DNA of 64,000 bases, from positions 2,377,290 through 2,441,289 of the forward strand of contig NC_081147.1 of assembly GCF_958295425.1 (NCBI RefSeq). Reading direction: 5' to 3'. The DNA comes from Solea solea. Taxonomy: Eukaryota; Chordata; Actinopteri; Pleuronectiformes; Soleidae. Both the position numbers and the translations under genes were made by a program. Shown here one piece after another: positions 44,091 to 55,909 of this stretch; position 1 is the stretch's first letter; every line of letters starts with the position of its first letter. The notes under the pieces are model-generated. The model had not been told where the DNA came from and ran no database searches. It saw only the letters and a list, made by a program, of their open reading frames with translations.

Positions 44091-46547
44091 CCTTAAAGTA
44101 AATCGCCTTTTTGAGGCCTTTCCCATACCCCAAAACTCACAGATTTTTGTGACCGCATCAATCGTGGTGTAAATTTACGTCTGAAAAAGGTTCGAGGAAT
44201 GTGCGTCGAAAATTGAATGTGGGAGGGGCCAATAAGTGCGGCGCCACCTGTCCAAATTCACCATGACCAACACAATTATCGCACATGCCCGAAATTCGGT
44301 ACACATGTGTAGTGGGTCAGGATGAAGAAAAAAATACATTATGACCATGATCCAAACCCAACAGGAAATCCGCCATCTTGGGTTGATTGGCCATTTTTTG
44401 GCGATTTTGGCGAATTCGCAGCAATGGTATTTGAACTAACTCCTCCTAGAGTTTTCGTGCGATCACCTTCAAACTTGGTGAGGTCCCTGTGGACCAGTTG
44501 AGGAGCTCACGGTATCAAAAAAAAATTCAAATGTCACACGGCGCACGAGATAGGGGGCGGCAAAGTTCGTGATGAATCTGATGTTTCGCATCAGAAAAAA
44601 AAAACTCTTATAACTTTGCGATGGAAGGTCCGATCCGAACCAAACTTGCTACCATTGATGATGGGCCATGGCTGAAGACGTCTATGAAAAAACGGTGAAG
44701 TTTGAAAACAGCGCCTCCTTGTGGTGAAAGAAAATACACAAAAAAAAAGTTTTTTTACGATTTCGGGAATAACTTTTACACAGATAATCGTACCGCACTC
44801 AAAATTGGTGACAACAGTCAAAACACATGGTAGATGATGCGTGATCAATATGACGACAAATCGTTTAACGGTGTTGCCATGGCAACGACGCAAAGTCGGA
44901 TTTTTGGGACAAAAAATCAAACTGCTACAACTTCGTGAATCCTGGTCCGATCTGAACCAAACTTGCTAGGATTGATGATAGTCCGGCCCTAAAGACGTCT
45001 ATATGAAAATATTCAATTTCGAAAACAGCGCCCCCTGGTGACAGTAGACAATATGACAGCTTGTATTTCAATTATCTCCTCCTAGAGCTTTTGTGCGATC
45101 ACCTTCAAACTTGGTGAGATCAATGTTGACGAGTTGAGCATCAAAAGTTATCAAAAGCTTTTTAAAATATTGTATGGCGTACGAGATAGGGGGCGCCAAA
45201 ATTGGAGATAATAATAATTTTTCATAACTGACAATGAAACTCTTATAACTTCGCGATGGAAGGTCTGATCCCAACCAAACTTGCTATAGTTGATGATGGT
45301 TAGTTGCTGAAGACGACTATGTTGCTGAAACGGTACATTTTGAAAACAGCGCCTCCTGGTGGTGGTAGAAAATTCTAAAAAAACAAACTGTTACAACTTT
45401 GCCAATCCTGGTCCGATCTGAACCAAACTTGCAAGGATTGATGACAGTCCGGCCCTGAACACGTCTATATGAAAATATTCATTTTCAAATACAGCGCCCC
45501 CTGGTGACAGCAGACAGAATTACATTTATAGTTTTTGATGCTGCTCCAACAGGGATTGTTGTATCCACTTGAAACTTAGTATGTGGGACCCCAGACCCTT
45601 CCTCAACATGTCCGTAAAAGGTCACCTCCCTACAGGAAGTGGAACGCCCGAAACAGGAAGTAAAGTCTTACATTGTCCGATTGACACGAAACTAGATATG
45701 TGAGTTACTGGACCTTCCCTGAACATGTTTACGGAGACGCCTTTGACCGAACAGGAAGTCGGCCATTTTAAACAGGAAGTGCCCTCTAACTTTGCCGTAC
45801 GTTGTCCTATCTGCACAAAACCTTATATGTGACACCAGGGACCTGTCCTGAGCATGTCCGTAAAAGGTCACCTCCCTACAGGAAGTGGAACGCCCGAAAC
45901 AGGAAGTAAAGTCTTACATTGTCCGATCTGAACAAAACTTGATATGTAAGACAAGGGAACTTCCCTGAACACGTTTACGGAGACGAACAGGAAGTTGGCC
46001 ATTTTAAACAGGAAGTGCCCTCTAACTTTGCCGTACGTTGTCCGATTTGCACGAAACCTTTTAAGTGACACCAGGGACCTGTCCTGAGCATGTCTGCAAG
46101 AGATGACCTCCCAACAGGAAGTGGAATGCCCGAAACAGGAAGTAAACTCTAAGATTGTCCGATCTGAACAAAACTTGATATGTAAGACAAGGGAAGTTCC
46201 CTGAACACGTTTACGTACACGCACTTGACCGAACAGGAAGTCTGCCATTTTAAACAGGAAGTGCCCTATAACTTTGCCATACGTTGCCCGATCCCCCCAA
46301 AATTTGGATCGACATGCGCGGGGACGCCGCTGAAAATAACTAGTACTGAAAATAACTAGTACCGAAAATAACTAGTACCGCGCGCGGTGAATGAACGGGT
46401 GAGAGCGCGAGGCACGCGGGGAGCCGTGGCACACGGCGACCCGCGTGGGTCGGCTCGAACCCGTTCAGAACCGCGCGCGGTACTAGTTATTTTCGGTACT
46501 AGTTATTTTCAGTACTAGTTATTTTTATTATTATTATTCTTATTATT
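44091..46547 (+). repeat. Array unit 4 (subtype A)
   Basis: 2457 bp, the same length as unit 1, with a nearly identical 3' half, but the head (CCTTAAAGTAAATCGCC) belongs to a different type. The palindrome at 46333-46525 has three steps on each side, with the same T/C pattern as unit 1. Confidence 0.92.
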
Positions 46548-48989
46548 CCCCCAAATGAATTGCCTTTTTGAGGCCTTTCCCATACCCCAAAACTCACCAA
46601 TTTTTGTGACCGCATCAATCCTGGTGTAAATTTACGTCTGAAAAAGGTTCGGGGAATGTGCGTCGAAAATTGAATGTGGGAGGGGCCAATAAGTGCGGCG
46701 CCACCTGTCCAAATTCACCATGACCAACACAAATATCGCACATGCACGAAATTCGGTACACATGTGTAGTGGGTCAGGATGAAGAAAAAATTACATTATG
46801 ACCATGATCCAAACCCAACAGGAAATCCGCCATCTTGGGTTGATTGGCCATTTTTTGGCGATTTTGGCGAATTCGCAGCAATGGTATTTGAACTAACTCC
46901 TCCTAGAGTTTTCGTGCGATCACCTTCAAACTTGGTGATGTCCCTGTGGACCAGTTGAGGAGCTCACGGTATCAAAAGTTTTTTCAAATGTCGCACGGCG
47001 CACGAGATAGGGGGCGGCAAAGTTCGTGATGATTCTGATGTTTCGCATCAGAAAAAAAAAACTCTTATAACTTTGCGATGGAAGGTCCGATCCGAACCAA
47101 ACTTGCTATGATTGATGCTGGGCCATGGCTGAAGACGTCTATGAAAAAACGGTGAAGTTTGAAAACAGCGCCTCCTTGTGGTGAAAGAAAATACACAAAA
47201 AAAAAGTTTTTTTACGATTTCGGGAATAACTTTTACACAGATAATCGTGCCGCACTCAAAATTGGTGACAACAGTCAAAACACATGGTAGATGATGCGTG
47301 ATCAATATGACGACAAATCGTTTAACGGTGTTGCCATGGCAACGACGCAAAGTCGGATTTTTGGGACAAAAAATCAAACTGCTACAACTTCGTGAATCCT
47401 GGTCCGATCTGAACCAAACTTGCTAGGATTGATGATAGTCCGGCCCTAAAGACGTCTATATGAAAATATTCAATTTCGAAAACAGCGCCCCCTGGTGACA
47501 GCAGACAATATGACAGCTTGTATTTCAATTATCTCCTCCTAGAGCTTTTGTGCGATCACCTTCAAACTTGGTGAGATCAATGTGGACGAGTTGAGCATCA
47601 AAAGTTATCAAAAGCTTTTTAAAATATTGTATGGCGTACGAGATAGGGGGCGCCAAAATTGGAGATAATAATAATTTTTCATAACAGACAATGAAACTCT
47701 TATAACTTCGCGATGGAAGGTCTGATCCCAACCAAACTTGCTATAGATGATGATGGTTAGTTGCTGAAGACGACTATGTTGCTGTAATGGTACATTTTGA
47801 AAACAGCGCCTCCTGGTGGTGGTAGAAAATTCTAAAAAAACAAACTGTTACAACTTTGCCAATCCTGGTCCGATCTGAACCAAACTTGCAAGGATTGATG
47901 ACAGTCCGGCCCTGAACACGTCTATATGAAAATATTCATTTTCAAATACAGCGCCCCCTGGTGACAGCAGACAGAATTACATTTATAGTTTTTGATGCTG
48001 CTCCAACAGGGATTGTTGTATCCACTTAAAACTTAGTATGTGGGACCCCAGACCCTTCCTCAACATGTCCGTAAAAGGTCACCTCCCTACAGGAAGTGGA
48101 ACGCCCGAAACAGGAAGTAAAGTCTTACATTGTCCGATTGACACGAAACTAGATATGTGAGTTACTGGACTTTCCCTGAACATGTTTACGGAGACGCCGT
48201 TGACCGAACAGGAAGTCGGCCATTTTAAACAGGAAGTGCCCTCTAACTTTGCCGTACGTTGTCCGATCTGCACAAAACCTTATATGTGACACCAGGGACC
48301 TGTCCTGAGCATGTCCGTAAAAGGTCACCTCCCTACAGGAAGTGGAACGCCCGAAACAGGAAGTAAAGTCTTACATTGTCTGATCTGAACAAAACTTGAT
48401 ATGTAAGACAAGGGAACTTCCCTGAACACGTTTACGGAGACGAACAGGAAGTTGGCGATTTTAAACAGGAAGTGCCCTCTAACTTTGCCGTACGTTGTCC
48501 GATTTGCACGAAACCTTTTATGTGACACCAGGGACCTGTCCTGAGCATGTCTGCAAGAGATGACCTCCCAACAGGAAGTGGAATGCCCGAAACAGGAAGT
48601 AAACTCTAAGATTATCCGATCTGCACAAAACTTGATATGTAAGACAAGGGAAGTTCCCTGAACACGTTTACGTACACGCACTTGACCGAACAGGAAGTCT
48701 GCCATTTTAAACAGGAAGTGCCCTATAACTTTGTCATACGTTGCCCGATCCCCCTCGAAATTTGGAACGACATGCGCAGGGACGCCGCTGAAAATAACTA
48801 GTACTGAAAATAACTAGTACTGAAAATAACTAGTACTGAAAATAACTAGTACCGCGCGCGGTGAATGAACGGGTGAGAGCGCGAGGCACGCGGGGAGCCG
48901 TGGCACACGGCGACCCGCGTGGGTCGGCTCGAACCCGTTCAGAACCGCGCGCGGTACTAGTTATTTTTATTATTATTATTCTTATTATT
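46548..48989 (+). repeat. Array unit 5 (subtype C)
   Basis: 2442 bp. The head CCCCCAAATGAATTGCC is as in unit 2. The 3' half is subtype C, like unit 3. The palindrome at 48791-48967 is the most asymmetric: four left steps and one right step. Confidence 0.92.
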
Positions 48990-51394
48990 CCTTAAAGTAA
49001 ATCGCGTTTTTGAGGCCTTTCCCATACCCCAAAACTCACCAATTTTTGTGACCGCATCAATCCTGGTGTAAATTTACGTCTGAAAAAGGTTCGGGGAATG
49101 TGCGTCAAAAATTGAATGTGGGAGGGGCCAATAAGTGCGGCGCCACCTGTCCAAATTCACCATGACCAACACAATTATCGCACATTCACGAAATTCGGTA
49201 CACATGTGTAGAATGTCGGGATGAAGAAAAAATTACATTATGACCATGATCCAAACCCAACAGGAAATCCGCCATCTTGGGTTGATTGGCCATTTTTTGG
49301 CGATTTTGGCGAATTCGCAGCAATGGTATTTGAACTAACTCCTCCTAGAGTTATCGTGCGATCACCTTCAAACTTGGTGAGGTCCCTGTGGACCAGTTGA
49401 GGAGCTCACGGTATCAAAAAAAATTTCAAATGTCGCACGGCGCACGAGATAGGGGGCGGCAAAGTTTGTGATGATTCTGATGTTTCGCATCAGAAAAAAA
49501 AAACTATTATAACTTTGCGATGGAAGGTCCGATCCCAACCAAACTTTCTATGATTGATGATGGGCCATGGCTGAAGACGTCTATGAAAAAACGGTGAAGT
49601 TTGAAAACAGCGCCTCCTTGTGGTGAAAGAAAATACACACAAAAAAAGTTTTTTTACGATTTCGGTAATAACTTTTACACAGATAATCGTACCGCACTCA
49701 AAATTGGTGACAACAGTCAAAACACATGGTAGATGATGCGTGATCAATATGACGACAAATCGTTTAACGGTGTTGCCATGGCAACGACGCAAAGTCGGAT
49801 TTTTGGGACAAAAAATCAAACTGTTACAACTTCGCGAATCCTGGTCCGATCTGAACCAAACTTGCTAGGATTGATGATAGTCCGGCCCTAAAGACGTCTA
49901 TATGAAAATATTAAATTTCTAAAACAGCGCCCCCTGGTGACAGTAGACAATATGACAGCTTGTATTTCAATTATCTCCTCCTAGAGCTTTTGTGCGATCA
50001 CCTTCAAACTTGGTGAGATCAATGTGGACGAGTTGAGCATCAAAAGTTATCAAAAGCTTTTTAAAATATTGTATGGCGTACGAGATAGGGGGCGCCAAAA
50101 TTGGAGATAATAATAATTTTTCATAACAGCCAATGAAACTCTTATAACTTCGCGATGGAAGGTCTGATCCCAACCAAACTTGCTATAGTTGATGATGGTT
50201 AGTTGCTGAAGACGACTATGTTGCTGAAACGGTACATTTTGAAAACAGCGCCTCCTGGTGGTGGTAGAAAATTCTAAAAAAACAAACTGTTACAACTTTG
50301 CCAATCCTGGTCCGATCTGAACCAAACTTGCAAGGATTGATGACAGTCCGGCCCTGAACACGTCTATATGAAAATATTCATTTTCAAATACAGCGCCCCC
50401 TGGTGACAGCAGACAGAATTACATTTATAGTTTTTGATGCTGCTCCAACAGGGATTGTTGTATCCACTTGAAACTTAGTATGTGGGACCCCAGACCCTTC
50501 CTCAACATGTCCATAAAAGGTCACCTCCCTACAGGAAGTGGAACGCCCGAAACAGGAAGTAAAGTCTTACATTGTCCGATTGACACGAAACTAGATATGT
50601 GAGTTACTGGACCTTCCCTGAACATGTTTATGGAAACGCCGTTGACCGAACAGGAAGTCGGCCATTTTAAACAGGAAGTGCCCTCTAACTTTGCCGTACG
50701 TTGTCCGATCTGCACAAAACCTTATATGTGACACCAGGGACCTGTCCTGAGCATGTCCGTAAAAGGTCACCTCCCTACAGGAAGTGGAACACCCGAAACA
50801 GGAAGTAAAGTCTTACATTGTCCGATTGACACAAAACTAGATATGTGAGTTACGGGACCTTCCCTTAACATGTTTCCAGAGACGAACAGGAAGTTGGCCA
50901 TTTTAAACAGGAAGTGCCCTCTAACTTTGCCGTACGTTGTCCGATTTGCACGAAACCTTATATGTGACACCAGGGACCTGTCCTGAGCATGTCTGCAAAA
51001 GATGACCTCCCAACAGGAAGTGGAATGCCGGAAACAGGAAGTTAACTCTAAGATTGTCCGATCTGAACAAAACTTGATATGTAAGACAAGGGAAGTTCCC
51101 TGAACACGTTTACGGACACGCACTTGACCGAACAGGAAGTCTGCCATTTTAAACAGGAAGTGCCCTATAACTTTGCGATACGTTGCCCGATCCCCCTCGA
51201 AATTTGGAACGACATGCGCGGGGACGCCGCTGAAAATAACTAGTACTGAAAATAACTAGTACTGAAAATAACTAGTACCGCGCGCGGTGAATGAACGGGT
51301 GAGAGCGCGAGGCACGCGGGGAGCCGTGGCACACGGCGACCCGCGTGGGTCGGCTCGAACCCGTTCAGAACCGCGCGCGGTACTAGTTATTTTT
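48990..51394 (+). repeat. Array unit 6 (subtype B, terminal)
   Basis: 2405 bp. The head CCTTAAAGTAAATCGCG is like unit 4 and the 3' half is subtype B, like unit 2. The palindrome at 51233-51394 has three left steps and one right step. It ends in GTTATTTTT directly against the minisatellite, without the (ATT)n spacer found after the other units. Confidence 0.92.
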
Positions 51395-52206
51395 CCAAAA
51401 TGTATTTATAGTTCCAAAATCTATGTATAGTTCCAAAATATATTTATAGTTCCAAATTCTACTTAGATTTCCAAAATATACAAAATCTACTTATAGTTTC
51501 AAAATCTATTTATAATTCCAAAATCTAAGTATAGTTCTAAATTCTACCTAGATTTCCAAAATATACAAAATCTACTTGTAGTTCCAAATTCTACTTAGAT
51601 TTCCAAAATCTACTTATAGTTCCGAAATCTACTTAGAATTCCAAAATCTACTTACAGTTCCAAAATCTACAAAATCTATTTATAGTTCCAAAATCTACTT
51701 ATAGTTCCGAAATCTACTTATAGTTCCAAATTCTACTTAGATTTCCGAAATCTACAAAATCTACAAAATCTGCTTATAATTCCAAAATGTATTTATAGTT
51801 TAAAATCTATTTATAAATCCAAAATCTAACTATAGTTCCAAATTCTACTTAGATTTCCAAAATCTACTTATAGTTCCGAAATCTACTTAGTATTCCAAAA
51901 TCTACTTACAGTTCCTGAAATCTACAAAATCTACTTATAATTCCAAAATGTATTTATAGTTTAAAATCTATGTATAATTCCAAAATCTAATTATACTTCT
52001 AAATTCTACTTAGATTTCCAAAATCTACAAAATCTACTTATAGTTCCCAAATCTACTCATAGTTCCAAAATCTACTTAGAATTTCAAAATATACTTACAA
52101 TTCCAAAATCTATTTATAGTTCCAAAATCTACTAAATCTACTAAATCTACTTATAGTTCCAAAATCTACTTACAGTTCCAAAATCTACTTACAGTTCCAA
52201 AATCCA
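51395..52206 (+). repeat. 19-bp minisatellite, right part
   Basis: Same unit and strand as 36010-36509. Its first 253 bp (51395-51647) are identical, base for base by my reading, to 36188-36440 on the other side of the array. It then continues with further variants to 52206. Confidence 0.93.
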
Positions 52207-53567
52207 CTGATTGGTCATTGAGCGTCATCACTGAAGATGTACCGCGACAAATGAGTGGAAACTTGGCAGGAAGTGACCTGGCTGAAGAAAGGAGTTTACA
52301 GCGGGATAATGGTGGAGGAAGCTACATTAAGAGATGCTCCATCCACGTTCAATACATAGACTTTATGATGACCTTTGCTCTTGTGATGGTCTCCTGACGC
52401 TTGACCTCATCAACAACAACAACAACAACATAATTAATGTCTTCAACGCGGCTCTGACTCTCGACAGAAACACCACCGATCATCGTCTACGTCAGGTACG
52501 TGTCACCTTTACGCGCGCGCTACATTCCAGCAGGTTTGTTGTGTTGTTTGTTTGTTTGTTGTTGGTGTATGTGTGGCATCAGGCTGTAACAGGAAGGCAG
52601 AAAGGTCAAGTGTAGTAGGAGTACGACAAATAACGGACAATTGTGGCTTTATGCCAGGTTTTGATCCACGTGTGAACTGAAACACTTACTCCCAGGTCCA
52701 GTAGAGGAAATACAAACGTCTTACTGCGAGACGAGTCACGAGTATAAACTAAAAAAACATCTATAAAGCAAAAACTAATCATAATAAAGCAGTTTAGTCT
52801 GGGGTGTAAAACAGCCTGTAATCCCCCCCACAACACACACACATTTCTGTTGTTTTTAAGGCAATACAGGTCTATTTTTATTTTATTGTCCCAATCGCCC
52901 GCTCGACTTTTACGTGCTCGCAACGGAGCAGGATGACAGATGGCAGATGTTGTTAGTGTCACTCTCACAGAGCGGCCGGTTTGAGCAAGGAAGTGACATC
53001 TGCGCGCGTGGCGTGCGGCGTCTTTTCTGGAGGGGGAAGAAATAAAAAAGCCCACCACTGAGTCGACTGAAACTGAGATGTTTGCACCAGTATCTGATTT
53101 TGATCTGTGTTCAAGGCAAACTGTGACGGAATAATTGCAACACCATGTTTGGTGTTCAAGGTTACCCGTAAATCCGATTTATATGAATTATTACATGAAT
53201 ATCGAGTGTGAAGACCTTGAGGCGGGATTCAAAACTCGAGGCGAGTGAAGAATCCGCCTGATCTCAACTTGAACAAAAGATATTTAACTTAGTTAAAGAC
53301 AGAATCCTTCCTGACAGACGCATCAATCATGTCAGTGACACGTCATCACTCAAACTTTAGTTTTTTCATCTGGAATTCTGTCCCAGACAGCAAATAACCT
53401 CATACTTAACCCTGAGTGCTTACGTGGCACGACTCCATGCCGCAGGTGCATCCTGGGTAAATTGCCCCTTTGTCTATCCTGGACAGGATTTTCCGCCTGG
53501 AAATTAGGGTTTACACTGCAAAAATAAATGTTTTTACAATTCCAAGCTTTGAGAACTGTTTTTGTGT
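52207..53567. other. Unique stretch with simple repeats
   Basis: It contains (AAC)n at 52410-52430, a TTTG run at 52545-52561 and a possible MITE end ATGAGTGGAAAC (52251-52262). The 150-codon minus frame 52606-53058 has no recognisable domain and is not accepted. Confidence 0.4.
52410..52430. repeat. (AAC)n microsatellite
   Basis: Seven CAA/AAC triplets. Confidence 0.9.
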
Positions 53568-54040
53568 ATAGTAGATTTTGGAACTTTAAGTATAATTTGG
53601 AACTATAAGTGGATTTTGGATCAATAAGTATATTTTGGATCAATAAGTATATTTTGGAACTATAAGTAGAATTTGGAACTGTAAGTAGATTTTGGATCAA
53701 TAAGTAGATTTTAGATCAATAAGTATATTTTGGAACTATAATTAGAATTTGGATCAATAAGTAGATTTTAGATCAATAAGTATATTTTGGAACTATAAGT
53801 AGAATTTGGACCAATAAGTATATTTTGGAACTATAAGTAGAATTTGGATCAATAAGTAGATTTTGGATCAATAAGTAGATTTTGGATCAATAAGTAGATT
53901 TTGGAACTATAAGTAGAATTTGGATCAATAAGTAGATTTTGGATCAATAAGTAGATTTTGGAACTATAAGTAGATTTTGGAACAATAAGTAGAATTTGGA
54001 ACAATAAATAGATTTTGGAATTGTAAGTATATTTTGGACC
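53568..54040 (-). repeat. 19-bp minisatellite, inverted cluster
   Basis: About 24 units such as TTTTGGAACTATAAGTAGA and TTTTGGATCAATAAGTAGA. The reverse complement is the TCTACTTATAGTTCCAAAA motif of 36010-52206, so the family is present here in opposite orientation. The GATCAATAAG variant is private to this cluster. Long minus-strand frames (IYLLIQNLLID) are periodic artefacts. Confidence 0.92.
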
Positions 54041-54049
54041 TAGTGAGTT

Positions 54050-54225
54050 AATCAAATAAAATTATCAAATTAGTACTTTTGTGATTTTTCATCTTCATAA
54101 ATGTGAATATTTTATGTTTTTTTTGCTCCATAGAAAAAAAAGTTTCAAGAATTCACGAAAAATCGATCAGCATGTTCTGGACCAAATAAATTAAAAGAGA
54201 TGAATCCATTAATGAGCTGCAGCCT
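54050..54225 (-). mobile_element. TTAGGGCTGCAAC-type MITE copy
   Basis: The minus strand reads GGCTGCAGCTCATTAATGGA, then TTATTTGGTCCAGAACATGC and ATTCACATTTATGAAG-like text. It directly follows the inverted minisatellite. Confidence 0.55.
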
Positions 54226-54654
54226 TGGACAATAGCAGTTATGAAGAAATGGGTTGTTGTATATTTTATTTCTTTTAAAAAACACTGGTGCACTGGACAA
54301 ATAAAGTGTTTAAGTGCAGGCGTTTTTCTTGTCCTTTGGTAAAAGGTGGTTTGAGAAAATGACGGCACTCAAGTTATTCTGCCAGACACTTGAACGGGGA
54401 CATGAGTGAGCACTTGATCAGCCGTGTCAGATGAACATCTGCAACTACAGAGACGACAAGGTCGAGAGGCTTTTACGGAGACGTTCTCCTTCTCCTTCAT
54501 CCGCATGTTTCTGTCTCACAGAAGGTAAAACTCCCTTAAAACTCACTCACATGGTTTTCCTGATTATTCAAACAACAACAGGGATCCTGAAGTGTTTAAA
54601 GCCTGTGAATGACAACAAAAACTGTCATTAAATACTTTTGGACTTTTTGTTTAT
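54226..54654. other. Unique stretch, nothing recognised
   Basis: A 66-codon frame (54431-54631) includes ...CLTEG before GTAAAA, an exon-like appearance, but there is no codon bias or known domain. Confidence 0.4.
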
Positions 54655-54975
54655 CAGGGTTCCCACACGTTGGTTGACATCAAATTCAAGGACTTTCCAG
54701 GACCAATTCCGCTCAATTTCCAAGGACTGAATGTGCTGACACAGCTTAAGATGGGATTGCGTGATTGTCGTTCAAATCTTGTTCAAAGTCGTTTTTTGTC
54801 ATTTGTCTTTGGAGAGACAAGGGCATCACTCAGGCATCACGTCGTCATTATCTCTCTCTCGTTTTAACTTTACTTGCTCAATGATCTGCACGGAATCTCA
54901 CGTGTCTTGCGCAAAATTCAAGCACTTTCAATGACCCATGTCTATTTAGGACCATTTTCAAAAACCTGGGTCCTG
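54655..54975 (+). mobile_element. CAGGG-ended hAT-like element, second copy
   Basis: It begins CAGGGTTCCCACACGTTGG and continues AAATTCAAGGACTTTCCAGG, GTGATTGTCGTTCAAATC and CACGGAATCTCACGTGTC. This is collinear with 13655-14430 but lacks that copy's ~300-bp middle. The 3' inverted terminus is missing. The left terminus is the best preserved of the family here. Confidence 0.65.
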
Positions 54976-55073
54976 GTCTATGCTTGACCTCCATTTCTAA
55001 TAATCTAACAAATGTACTTGTACTTGGATTTAATACCCAGGGTCAGACTTAAAGACATTTAATACCCAAAAGG
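54976..55073. other. Short unassigned spacer
   Basis: Nothing recognised between two dispersed-repeat fragments. Confidence 0.4.
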
Positions 55074-55200
55074 CCTTGACCTTGACCTTTCACCTATGGA
55101 CATCAAAATCTAAACAGTCGATCCATTCATTCGAGTCAATATTGGTACCAAATTTGGAAGGATTCCCTCAAGGCGTCGTTGAGATATCGCCGCCACAACG
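55074..55200 (+). repeat. Dispersed repeat (CCTTGACC...ATCAAAATCT), copy 1
   Basis: It shows CCTTGACCTTTCACCTATGG, ATCAAAATCTAAACAG, GGTACCAAATTTGGAAGGAT and TCCCTCAAGGCGTCGTTGAG, the order of a common fish repeat. A partner lies at 62521-62640 in the same orientation. Confidence 0.6.
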
Positions 55201-55909
55201 ACAACAACCACCAAACTAATGTAAACACACTCACACTCACGAGGGGACAATACAGTCTAATTTAAGAGAGGAAAATAGCTCCACAGGACCAAACCAAACA
55301 ATCATTAATCATAATTCTCATTTCAAAAACAGAAAAGCCATCACGTCTCATCGTTTGCCTCTCAGGTCGCAGATAACCCCCGCTGGATAACGAGGAGATT
55401 AATTCATCAGACAGTTTGCTAATATATTAGCAGATGACAGTCATTTCTCCGTGGGAACAGTAAAATCAGTGGAATCCATGTCTCGTTAAATCAGCTCCTG
55501 CTAAAAAAGGCGGCCTCCCACGGAGCGGGCTGGACGCTGTGCGGCAAAACAGAGAGCTGCCACTAAATAGATGTTGTCTTTTTATTTTGTTGGAATAAAA
55601 AGTCATTTTTATATCTGACGGGAAACTGAACTCAGCCTGCAAGAATTTAGCTGATTAGTTTAGCAGCGAGGAGTGAAACTTTCCAGCAGTAAAAGAAATC
55701 ATCAGCATGTTTACGGGGATTCATTTCTAGTTCATTTGGACGCAAAAATGACATTTTCCAGACTCTTTATAATGCCTTTGATTACGTCAGCCTTTAATTT
55801 ATTACAGTGTCAACTTAGGTCTATTTATGAAGAATGTCAACATGTGACCAACATTTGATAACACGTGGCATCTTGACTTAGTTTTCATGTGCTGCTGATT
55901 CCTGGCTGG
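55201..55909. other. Repeat-poor block, possible conserved non-coding sequence
   Basis: About 700 bp without dispersed repeats. It has AT-rich homeodomain-like phrases such as GAGATTAATTCATCAGACAG and GCTAATATATTAGCAGATGA (55400-55440), and TTTTTATTTTGTTGGAATAA near 55580. No credible exon. Conservation is untested. Confidence 0.3.

Larger units (their letters stand above)
36510..51394 (+). repeat. Tandem array of six ~2.45-kb units
   Basis: Six head-to-tail units of 2405-2483 bp, very similar to each other, starting at 36717, 39174, 41657, 44091, 46548 and 48990. They are preceded by three copies of a short 5' hairpin module. Each unit has a fixed plan. First comes an (ATT)n spacer and a head (GAGGCCTTTCCCATACCCCA). 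Then follow two paralogous modules carrying CGATCACCTTCAAACTTGGT and GGTCCGATCTGAACCAAACT. Next come three ~240-bp modules rich in AACAGGAAGT, and finally a GC-rich palindrome. The 5' hairpin TAGGGTTCGAGCAACAAGG resembles a widespread fish repeat beginning TAGGGCCCGAGC. No protein-coding capacity is evident. Confidence 0.95.

Noticed and set aside
52606..53058. 150-codon minus-strand frame
   Set aside because: No recognisable family, mixed composition, no splice or start context, and overlapped by another frame on the same strand.
36010..54040. Evenly spaced repeats as a CRISPR array
   Set aside because: The units are contiguous 19-bp satellites without unique spacers, in a vertebrate genome. 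No cas-like genes are present.
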